This document shows positions 1 to 6,422 of a stretch of 39,921 nt of DNA, piece by piece. The first letter of the stretch is position 1; each line of letters opens with the position of its first letter. The position numbers and the translations under genes were made by a program. Source of the DNA: Oscillospiraceae bacterium (GTDB lineage: Bacteria; Bacillota; Clostridia; Oscillospirales; Oscillospiraceae); the NCBI GenBank assembly GCA_018053145.1, contig JAGPMA010000018.1, positions 1 to 39,921 on the forward strand. Reading direction: 5' to 3'. Under the pieces are notes generated by a model. It ran no database searches and was not told the DNA's origin. It saw nothing but the letters and a program-made list of their open reading frames with translations.

Positions 1-654
1 GCCGGATTTTTCCAGCAGCTCCAAAAACGTGGTGAAGTTGAGAGACTGCGCAATCAGGCCGTCAATATCCTGCCGAAGCTGCCCACGCACCGTGGGCTTG
101 CCGTCCTTCTCCGCTTTCCACTCGGTATAGTGCTTGCCGTGTTCCTTGGGCGCAATTACGGAAAGCCCATGCTCTTCGCACAGCTTGTCCGAAACAGCGC
201 GAACCTCCTTGTAGTAGCTCTGCATATTGGAACGATACTTTTTTCCATCCTTGAAGGACACGGAATTGACCACGATATGATTGTGTAAATGTTGCTTGTT
301 GAGGTGGGTACCGATGACTACCTCAAAGCGGTCGCCAAACAGCTGACGAGCAAACTCCACGCCAATCAGATGCACTTGTTCCGGCGTGACCTCGCCTGGT
401 AAAAAGGACTGGATAAAGTGGTAGCCCAAAACTCCGCCTGTCTTGCAGTATTTCTCCTTGGTCGCCTGCATATCCGCAAATGCGCTTTCCACTCCACCGC
501 AGTTGAGGCAGCTTTCGAACAAACGCTTCTCGGTCTTATCTGGATTTACTGCGTATTCGATAGCGCCGTCCAACGTGGTTTTCTGCTCGTTGGCGGCATA
601 GGAAATGGACTGGTCGAGCTGGTTGCGGATGGCATATATTTTCGTAATCGCCAT
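1..654 (-). CDS. Relaxase/mobilization nuclease (MobA/VirD2 type), C-terminus cut by window edge
   Basis: This is a DNA-nicking transesterase that would cut at oriT and pilot the transferred strand during conjugation or mobilization. I translated the minus strand from ATG at 654: it opens MAITKIYAIRNQLDQSISYA and stays open to base 1 (about 218 residues), so the protein is incomplete here. The metal-binding histidine triad of relaxases is visible as HLNKQHLHNHIVV (bases about 270-305). An N-terminal tyrosine around residue 18 (ISYAAN) is the likely nucleophile, as in PF03432 proteins. The start lies 1 base beyond the mobC stop, so the two are translationally coupled. Family assignment is confident; the extent of the C-terminal half is unknown. 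Confidence 0.9.
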   Translation of the reverse strand, partial: MAITKIYAIRNQLDQSISYAANEQKTTLDGAIEYAVNPDKTEKRLFESCLNCGGVESAFADMQATKEKYCKTGGVLGYHFIQSFLPGEVTPEQVHLIGVEFARQLFGDRFEVVIGTHLNKQHLHNHIVVNSVSFKDGKKYRSNMQSYYKEVRAVSDKLCEEHGLSVIAPKEHGKHYTEWKAEKDGKPTVRGQLRQDIDGLIAQSLNFTTFLELLEKSG

Positions 655-655
655 A

Positions 656-970
656 TCAGAACTCCTTGAGCTTTGTCCATATCTGCGCCTGCATATCCAG
701 TACCAGCCGCAAGATTTGCTTTGCTTCCGGGTCGCCGCTACTGTTGACCTTGCGAGCAATCTGATTGACGTTAGTGGCAATACCGGAGTTCTGCCGCACT
801 AGCTCTGCCCACTCCTCTTGTGGGTGGGGCTTCATGCGGCTCCCCATAATTAAATTACGCACAAACGGTTCCACCTTCAGGCCCACCAAATCCGCTTGTT
901 CCTGCAAATGGTCGCGCTCAGCGTCGGTCAAGCGCACGGTGATTTTTCTATCTCTTACTTTCAAACCCAT
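656..970 (-). CDS. mobC: MobC-like relaxosome accessory protein
   Basis: A 104-residue basic protein of the MobC family, which binds near oriT and helps the relaxase open the DNA. Residues 8-50 (RKITVRLTDAERDHL onward) look like the ribbon-helix-helix DNA-binding part, and the C-terminal half (NSGIATNVNQIARKVN) is the conserved MobC segment. It sits directly upstream of the relaxase gene. The start is uncertain: AGGAGG abuts the ATG at 970 with no spacer, whereas an in-frame TTG two codons later (964) has a 6-base spacing, so translation may begin there. Confidence 0.85.
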   Translation of the reverse strand: MGLKVRDRKITVRLTDAERDHLQEQADLVGLKVEPFVRNLIMGSRMKPHPQEEWAELVRQNSGIATNVNQIARKVNSSGDPEAKQILRLVLDMQAQIWTKLKEF

Positions 971-980
971 CCTCCTTCCT

Positions 981-1025
981 GTGCGCCATGCCGCACGGGG
1001 TTTTAGGGGGAGCCGCGCCCCCTAA
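981..1025. other. Candidate oriT / inverted repeats upstream of mobC
   Basis: Two inverted repeats lie side by side upstream of mobC: GTGCG (981-985) with CGCAC (992-996), and TTAGGGGG (1003-1010) with CCCCCTAA (1018-1025) around a 7-base loop. The second overlaps the 3' end of the TOPRIM gene. There is no T-run suited to a minus-strand terminator. Transfer origins of mobilizable elements are commonly just upstream of mobC-relaxase pairs and contain such repeats. The nic site cannot be told from the sequence alone. Confidence 0.4.
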
Positions 1026-2124
1026 CAAGCAGCGTCCGGTCGGTTACGACTGGCGCTTTTTCGCATTTTGCCGTCAAAATGCTATGCTTGCAAAAATATT
1101 CGGGCGGTCGGAAACCGCACGAATACCGCGCCGCGTTCCGGTACCGTTCCAGCTCACGCCTAGCCTTTGGCGGAACATCCTGCTGAGAAAAAATGCCCTT
1201 TTGAAGCATCAGCCACTCGTTATAGTCCTTACCCTGCTCAGGGTGCTCTGCCGTTACATTGACGGTTTCAATATTAGCGATGATGCTCTGTGCTGCACTG
1301 CGTCCCACGGTATCGTTATCCAATCTCAGGACGATTTCCCGCACCTCGCGGTGGACTTCGAGATAGGTTTTCAGCGCAATTGGCAGTGTCGATGGAGAGT
1401 CTTTTTTCTTCTGATACACACCGCCGAGAGAAAGAACGCTTTGGCTGTGCCAGTCCTTCCCCTGCATTTTCAGTTGGGTGAGATAAGAGAGCGCATCGAT
1501 GGCGCACTCAAAAACGTGCAACGCAGTACCGGAGAATTCGGAGGTTATGGAAAATCCGTACGCCTTCTCGCTTCCCTCCACCTCCCGCATAAAGCGGTTG
1601 CCGGTTAGGGTTCCCCGCAGGGTTGCATAGCGAGGTGTTGCGCCATCGTAGCCGACGAACACAGCGTTGTGGTACTGTGCCTCCTCGTAGATCCTGCCGT
1701 TCTGAAAACAGTAATCGAGGATTTCCATATCTATGCCACGACTGAGCAGATAAGCTGTGACGCGCTTGTTATTCGGTGCGCGGACAGGCAGTTCAAACGC
1801 CACTTTTTCCTTCGGCGTGGGCTTTGGTGCCGAAAAATTCCGATTTAAAACATGAAAGCCGCACTGCTGATTGACCAGCTGCACGGCTTCAGTGAAGGTT
1901 TTGTTTTCAACTTTGATTAAGTATTCCAGTGCGTTTACGCCACCCATTTTGTCGTGTGACCACCAGCACCATTTGCCGTTGGAGATTTTCAGGCTGTCGT
2001 GGCTGCGGGTTTTGTACGCACCGCCGCCTATGTGCACCAAATTGTTAGGGTCATAGCGCTGTAAAAAGGTCAGCAAATCCAGCTGCCTCGCGCGCTCAAT
2101 TTCTTCTTTTGTTACATAGGGCAT
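1003..2124 (-). CDS. DUF3991/TOPRIM-domain protein (primase-like, mobile-element type)
   Basis: A 373-residue protein resembling the DUF3991 plus TOPRIM proteins common on conjugative elements, which may prime replacement-strand synthesis after transfer. The N-terminal 90 residues resemble the primase zinc-finger region (WSHDKMGGVNALEYLIKVE is the part usually following CHC2 cysteines), but the usual cysteine set is not evident. The middle (ALHVFECAIDALSYL) gives the TOPRIM glutamate strand, and EIVLRLDNDTVGRSAA carries the TOPRIM DxD. It lies between the secreted-protein gene and mobC. The last 30 residues look unrelated to the family and overlap the GC-rich inverted repeat. Confidence 0.75.
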   Translation of the reverse strand: MPYVTKEEIERARQLDLLTFLQRYDPNNLVHIGGGAYKTRSHDSLKISNGKWCWWSHDKMGGVNALEYLIKVENKTFTEAVQLVNQQCGFHVLNRNFSAPKPTPKEKVAFELPVRAPNNKRVTAYLLSRGIDMEILDYCFQNGRIYEEAQYHNAVFVGYDGATPRYATLRGTLTGNRFMREVEGSEKAYGFSITSEFSGTALHVFECAIDALSYLTQLKMQGKDWHSQSVLSLGGVYQKKKDSPSTLPIALKTYLEVHREVREIVLRLDNDTVGRSAAQSIIANIETVNVTAEHPEQGKDYNEWLMLQKGIFSQQDVPPKARRELERYRNAARYSCGFRPPEYFCKHSILTAKCEKAPVVTDRTLLVRGRGSP

Positions 2125-2150
2125 ATTGTTCCTCCGATCCTATAAAAACG

Positions 2151-2177
2151 AAAAATCCTCCAGACTGCTGCCGGAGG
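2151..2177 (-). terminator. Rho-independent terminator after the NFDF-repeat protein gene
   Basis: CCTCC (2157-2161) pairs with GGAGG (2173-2177), and the stem extends inward with GCAG/CTGC-like pairing. On the minus strand it is followed by TTTTT (2155-2151). It lies between the stop of the 2206-3315 gene and the start of the TOPRIM gene, so it should separate the surface-protein run from the mobilization genes. Confidence 0.6.
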
Positions 2178-2205
2178 TCACATACTAATATTCAAAAGTT
2201 GTTAT

Positions 2206-3315
2206 TTAGGAGTCTCCTGTGAAATCGTCCTCGTACATATTGCCCTTCACAACAAGTGTTCTTGTTGTGGTGTCCGTGATGGTGTTGCCCGCAGCATCGG
2301 TTGCTGTTATGGTAAAAGTCAGGGTGTATTTGCCATCAGGGGTTTCCACGGGGATATAGACAATGCGGTTCCTTTGTGAGCTTACTGCATTGACCGGAAA
2401 CTTGAAACTACCGGCGGACACCTCATCAAGAGTCAATATCTTTGAGCTTTTGCCAAACTTATACTGAGCCGTCACAACAACGTTATCAACATCGCTATAA
2501 CTCGCCTTAACATTAGCAAAAATCCCATAGCCGCTCTTGGTGCTTCCATATTCGAGCGAGAGCCCCTTATAGTCCGTTATGGACACAGCCGTAATGTCTG
2601 CATTGCCGTTGGGAGCAAAAGTTGCGCTAATGGTGTGAGCCGAGGTTGCGTTACTGAACGTATAGGTTGATACAGCACCTACCGAGGAACCGTCTATGGT
2701 AACATTCAAAATTTTGTAGCCGGTAGCCGCTGTTATAGAGTACTTTTGGCTTCCTCCGGACACTACCGACGTTGAACCACTGGGGCTTATTGTTCCGCCC
2801 GTGCCTGCTGTTGCGGAGATAGTAAAGTATGTGGATACTGGTGCTTGTACGCCACCCCAGCTGGAACCACCGCCAATCGGGATGTATTCAGAGCCGTCAG
2901 CTCCGCCCGAATAACTACCAGATGAACCGGCACGAACCGCTTCGGCCGTCGCATGAGCAGCATCCATTCCAGCCGTATCGCCAGACGCTTGCGCAATTGC
3001 ATAGTCTTTTTTTGCATTCTCTACTACGGCGGCTTGGCTGGAATCTAAATATGTAAGATCGTATTCAGACCAATAGAGACTGTTGCTGTCCGTTGTTCCA
3101 GTGCTTGTACTTCCTGTACTTGTACCGCCGCTTAATCCGTCCAATCCACTAAAGTCGAAGTTAAAATCAAAATTGAAGTCGAAATTGAAATCGAAGTTAA
3201 AGTCGAAGTTATAATCATCGGCCAGTGCAGGAGCACTGGCCGAAAATATCAGTATGAAAACTAACGCTAAAGACAAAACGGAACGTGATAAAGGCTTTAA
3301 TATTAACTTATTCAT
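2206..3315 (-). CDS. Secreted surface protein with NFDF tetrapeptide repeats and an InlB-type repeat domain
   Basis: A 369-residue exported protein of unknown function. Residues 1-32 form a signal peptide ending APALA, followed by five exact NFDF tetrapeptides (residues 36-55, bases 3151-3210), a Ser/Thr/Gly-rich linker, and a short helical stretch (about 80-115). Residues about 150-235 match the bacterial repeat family related to InlB B-repeats (TAGTGGTISPSGS and ATGYKILNVTIDG are its hallmarks). The last 130 residues look like a beta-sandwich (TLTFTITATDAAGNTITDT is Ig/cadherin-like). It follows the copper-amine-oxidase-stalk gene by 16 bases, downstream of pseudopilin genes, so an adhesin or pilus-associated role is plausible but inferred. 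Confidence 0.65.
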   Translation of the reverse strand: MNKLILKPLSRSVLSLALVFILIFSASAPALADDYNFDFNFDFNFDFNFDFNFDFSGLDGLSGGTSTGSTSTGTTDSNSLYWSEYDLTYLDSSQAAVVENAKKDYAIAQASGDTAGMDAAHATAEAVRAGSSGSYSGGADGSEYIPIGGGSSWGGVQAPVSTYFTISATAGTGGTISPSGSTSVVSGGSQKYSITAATGYKILNVTIDGSSVGAVSTYTFSNATSAHTISATFAPNGNADITAVSITDYKGLSLEYGSTKSGYGIFANVKASYSDVDNVVVTAQYKFGKSSKILTLDEVSAGSFKFPVNAVSSQRNRIVYIPVETPDGKYTLTFTITATDAAGNTITDTTTRTLVVKGNMYEDDFTGDS

Positions 3316-3331
3316 ATTTTCCCTCCATATA

Positions 3332-4420
3332 TTAAAGTGTCTCGATATTAACGCAACCGATTAGACCCTTGTAGACCCCTATCTTTATTTCCACGTCGGA
3401 TTCATATGTATTGCCAGCTTTAGCATTTTCAATACCGTATTTGCTTGCTATGGCGGAAACATCAGAGTTTGGGGGAATCGTTATGGACAGAACACCACGG
3501 ACAAGCATTGACCCATCATCAAGGTGTCTTGAAGCAAAAACGCACGAGTGATCGGTGCGCAGAGTTGCGGTTACGTCAGTAAATTGCGCAGATACGCCTT
3601 TTTGAGCTTCTTCAATGCCAATTTTTGCGCAATCAATGTTGGGCTGAGTGCCATACTTAAAGGTCTTTCTTGAAAGAATGCCCGTAAATGAGCTGGCAGG
3701 ATATGTTGAAACAATGCGGGAAAATGAACCTTTAGGCTCTCGGAGTGACCATTCATTAGCGTTGTTGAAGCCATAGGTTCCCGCACCGGTAAAGTACGCT
3801 ATTTGGGGATTAGTCTGAACCCAACTTTCTTCTGTCACGCCGTAAGCGTTATCGCCTGAAGCCTTTATGTACTCGTCCCATGATAAATCCGAATAACTAT
3901 GCAATCGGGTAATTTCTGCAGGAGTGAGCACGTCGCTGTATATCTGCGCCGTGTTGAACAGATCAGAATATCCGACCCATGCGCCCAGCGCTTCTGCAAC
4001 GTAGCGCACAGGAACAAAAGTACGATTATCTTTCAGCACAGCCTTTGTGTCCATAGTGACAGATGAAGCAACGCTGTCCTTTACTACGCTGAGAACGCTG
4101 TTCCCGATGGTTACGTTTACTGTGGTAGTGCCTTTGGTGATTGTGGCAGTCTGTGTATCCTCGTTCCAGTTCACCGTTGCACCCATTGTTTCAGATACAA
4201 AGCGAAGCGGCACAAGCGTTCTGCTGTTTTCATCGACGAACGGTTGCGCATCGGGGAACGTAACTGCGCTTCCGTTGTACTCCACCACAAAAGCGTTGCT
4301 TCCGATAACATAAGACGTGCCGGACTTGCTAGTGACCGTTATTTCTTTTGCACTCGCAGAAATGGCAAGTGCAAACATCATGCTGAAAACAAGAACGCTT
4401 ATTACAATTTTTTTCTTCAT
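3332..4420 (-). CDS. Secreted protein with tandem copper amine oxidase N-terminal-like (stalk) domains
   Basis: A 362-residue exported protein. Residues 1-24 are a signal peptide (ASAKEI at the cleavage region). Two copper-amine-oxidase N-domain modules (PF07833 type) follow, seen as RTLVPLRFVSETMGATVNWN (about 68-87) and RTFVPVRYVAEALGAWVGY (about 133-151). These are stalk or wall-association modules in Clostridia and do not imply amine oxidase activity; no catalytic domain is present. The remaining 200 residues are unrecognised. It sits between a prepilin peptidase gene (59 bases upstream) and the NFDF-repeat protein gene. Confidence 0.75.
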   Translation of the reverse strand: MKKKIVISVLVFSMMFALAISASAKEITVTSKSGTSYVIGSNAFVVEYNGSAVTFPDAQPFVDENSRTLVPLRFVSETMGATVNWNEDTQTATITKGTTTVNVTIGNSVLSVVKDSVASSVTMDTKAVLKDNRTFVPVRYVAEALGAWVGYSDLFNTAQIYSDVLTPAEITRLHSYSDLSWDEYIKASGDNAYGVTEESWVQTNPQIAYFTGAGTYGFNNANEWSLREPKGSFSRIVSTYPASSFTGILSRKTFKYGTQPNIDCAKIGIEEAQKGVSAQFTDVTATLRTDHSCVFASRHLDDGSMLVRGVLSITIPPNSDVSAIASKYGIENAKAGNTYESDVEIKIGVYKGLIGCVNIETL

Positions 4421-4479
4421 AGTGAATCTCCTTATTCTATTTAGTGTTTAAGTATTATTCATTAACGCTAGCGCATATT

Positions 4480-4899
4480 TCACCTCCGTTCAATCACAAA
4501 CGCGATTATCTGGCAGGCTATATATGCAGGGGCGATGTAGGAGCACAGGGGGATGTGACGCTTCACCGGGAGATGCCTTGCAAATCCGCAGAGCACTGCG
4601 CCAATTCCTGCAAGCAATATGACGATCGCCAGCTCTGATAAACCACATGCAAAGCCGAGCGCACACAAAAGCTTGAAGTCGCCGCCGGGCATTTCGCTTT
4701 TTGTTAGTTTTGCCGCAACATAGAATACGGTAGCGGGAACAACTGAGCCAATTATACATTGCCAAAATGAAAAGTCAAAAAGACAAGCGACAATAACAAT
4801 TACAATTGGAAGTGTGTTTGGTATTTCGCGCCGCTTGTAATCGCTAATTCCGCCAGAAATGAGGACTGCGGAAATTAAAGCTACCTGTACATATTTCAT
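4480..4899 (-). CDS. Prepilin peptidase, A24 family (TadV/CpaA-like)
   Basis: An integral membrane aspartyl protease that cleaves the leader of Flp-type prepilins. It is 139 residues from ATG at 4899, with several hydrophobic helices. The two catalytic aspartates are visible: SDYKRREIPN near the N-terminus and the GGDFKL form of the GxGD motif in the middle. I chose ATG 4899 over the upstream ATG at 4917 because GGAG lies 7 bases before it and it avoids overlapping the TadE-like gene. Its neighbours are pseudopilin-like genes, but no Tad ATPase or TadB/C gene is present. Confidence 0.82.
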   Translation of the reverse strand: MKYVQVALISAVLISGGISDYKRREIPNTLPIVIVIVACLFDFSFWQCIIGSVVPATVFYVAAKLTKSEMPGGDFKLLCALGFACGLSELAIVILLAGIGAVLCGFARHLPVKRHIPLCSYIAPAYIACQIIAFVIERR

Positions 4900-4903
4900 A
4901 GGC

Positions 4904-5332
4904 TCACTCCAGCACATAATTTGTAGCTCTCACCTTGAAATCAAAGGTAATATCATCAAAACCGTATTGAGAAAAGAGCGTTGAGAATGTGATACTGCCC
5001 GTAACGGTGAGGGATGGCGGAGTTTCATTTCCTGCGACGGAGCTAATATCTAATGTATATTTGCTCGACATATCCGTGTCGGCGAAGCGCCTAAAATCCG
5101 TTTCTGCGCCCTCAACGTCCAAACGAAGGATGTGGTCGGCTCTGTACTCGTCCATAATATTCTTTTCCACAGCGCTGTTACATGCGCGCTGAAGAATTGT
5201 TTCCGCATCGTAGTAGCTTTCAAAGGCAGCTCCCATTTCCATAATCATAACGGTTATAAGAAAAAGGAAAAAGAGAAGTCCGATGAAAATAATCGGAACC
5301 CCTCCCCTTTTATCACGTAACAGCTTTTTCAT
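4904..5332 (-). CDS. TadE/TadF-like pseudopilin
   Basis: A 142-residue protein with a short positively charged N-terminus (MKKLLRDKRG), one transmembrane helix (about residues 11-33) and an acidic exported domain. This is the layout of TadE/TadF minor pseudopilins. A glutamate within the hydrophobic segment (MIMEMGAAFE) fits the TadE pattern. It overlaps the end of the next upstream pseudopilin gene by 4 bases and is followed after 4 bases by the prepilin peptidase. It is probably a pilus-tip or assembly component of the element's Tad-like system; assignment rests on architecture and context. Confidence 0.6.
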   Translation of the reverse strand: MKKLLRDKRGGVPIIFIGLLFFLFLITVMIMEMGAAFESYYDAETILQRACNSAVEKNIMDEYRADHILRLDVEGAETDFRRFADTDMSSKYTLDISSVAGNETPPSLTVTGSITFSTLFSQYGFDDITFDFKVRATNYVLE

Positions 5333-5769
5333 GGCTTGAAATACACCTCGCTCATACCTTCGACTTTAACTTTAATTGGCAAAGCCAATTCAATTGGCTC
5401 GCTGCCTATTTGCAAAAGTGTAATCTTGTAATTTGCCGACAGCATTACGGCAAAGCTCTGCCGCAGCTGAATTTTGTTCTCGGCAAAGCACACTGCATCA
5501 ACCTCAATATCCATGTCCTCCAATCCGGGATTTGCAATTTCTCCCAAGATATTTGCTATTTCCGCTTCGTCGTATTGCCCTGTGATTTCGATGCCGCGTA
5601 CCACTCTGCGACAGATATAGCTTGCGTTATAATATTGCATAATGTAAATGAGAGCTGACACCAAGGCTGCAAAGATAAAAATCAGCATGGCAGTCGTGAG
5701 CAGAAAGGAAACCGCTTCGTCGCCCTTTTTATCTCGCAGCAGGCTTCTTAACTTACTTGCAACCGCCAT
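5329..5769 (-). CDS. DUF4320/TadE-like membrane protein
   Basis: A 146-residue single-pass protein. LLRDKKGDEAVSFLL precedes a transmembrane helix (about 20-45), and an exported domain with two cysteines follows. It resembles the DUF4320 family seen in clostridial conjugative elements next to Tad-like genes. It overlaps the following pseudopilin gene by 4 bases and lies 14 bases after the ParA/pilin-like fusion ORF, so it belongs to the same transcript. The exact role is not known. Confidence 0.6.
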   Translation of the reverse strand: MAVASKLRSLLRDKKGDEAVSFLLTTAMLIFIFAALVSALIYIMQYYNASYICRRVVRGIEITGQYDEAEIANILGEIANPGLEDMDIEVDAVCFAENKIQLRQSFAVMLSANYKITLLQIGSEPIELALPIKVKVEGMSEVYFKP

Positions 5770-5783
5770 GCTGTGTACCTCCT

Positions 5784-6083
5784 TTACCAGTTAGCGTTGA
5801 GCTTTTGAGCCATCTTGCCGAACATATCCGTGAAAAAGCTGGGGAAAAAGGAGTTGATGGCGATGATAAGTAACCCAATGATAACAACAGCTAACATAGT
5901 GGCGAGGGTGGGAGAAAGCTCGTCAGGTTGCTGCCATCCCAACATTTCGGTAAGGTTTGCTTGACCGTCCGCGTCTACGAGTAAAACTTTCTTGCCCAAC
6001 TGCGTAAGCCCCACGCCGAGATTGACGGCGGTTGTCGACTTGCCGACGCCACCTTTTTGGTTGACAATTGCAATGGTTTGCAT
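5784..6083 (-). pseudogene. Fusion remnant: ParA N-terminus joined to a pilin-like membrane tail
   Basis: A 99-residue ORF with a good ribosome binding site (AAGGAG, then ATG at 6083). Residues 1-64 are the start of a ParA/Soj partition ATPase: [16 protein letters not shown] is the deviant Walker A and [15 protein letters not shown] the Walker A-prime strand. ParA proteins continue for about 200 more residues. Here the sequence changes at residues about 62-66 (bases 5886-5900) to a transmembrane helix [12 protein letters not shown] and the tail [19 protein letters not shown], which looks like a small Flp/VirB2-like membrane protein. An in-frame deletion between parA and a pilin-like gene explains this best. 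The missing interval would have held the rest of parA and the Tad motor genes. Confidence 0.7.
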
Positions 6084-6422
6084 GATATTCTCCTTTGACT
6101 TGATTTTGGATATTAAAAAACGGCCTGTATTTCTACAAGCCGCATTTTCAATTATTTATTCGTTTTGACTGTAAATTGTTGTTAACATCTGGAATATTCT
6201 GTCGTTATCTGCTATAATTGTTTGACAATATGCGTAGCGCTTGCATTTAACGGTCATTTACGAGAAACTCCGTACAGGTTTGCTACATTGTTATGTGAAT
6301 TCTAGTTTCGTGATTTAGGAATAATCACATTTTGTAGCATTGACCGATATGCAGAAATACTCTGATTCCACTATTAGTAGAAAACAGTATCTTTATTATA
6401 GTAACTAAAAGGAGATGTAAGT
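6084..6422. other. Divergent intergenic region between parA fragment and AAA ATPase gene
   Basis: This 339-base AT-rich gap separates two divergent transcription units. It holds the minus-strand hairpin at 6115-6142. It also has TTGACA (6222-6227) with ATTTAA 17 bases later (6245-6250), which could be a weak plus-strand promoter for the ATPase gene. An isolated TATAAT occurs at 6213-6218. No ORF is convincing. Confidence 0.4.
6115..6142 (-). terminator. Hairpin terminator or attenuator upstream of the parA fragment
   Basis: CGGCCTGTA (6121-6129) pairs with TACAAGCCG (6134-6142) at 8 of 9 positions. Read on the minus strand it has a GAAA tetraloop and is followed by TTTTTT (6120-6115). It lies 32 bases upstream of the parA-fragment ATG, with no minus-strand gene further upstream within the window, so attenuation of the leader is as likely as simple termination. 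Confidence 0.5.

Noticed and set aside
988-1608. Long plus-strand ORF opposite the TOPRIM gene
   Set aside because: It is a shadow of the minus-strand gene, which has family motifs and context; this frame has none.
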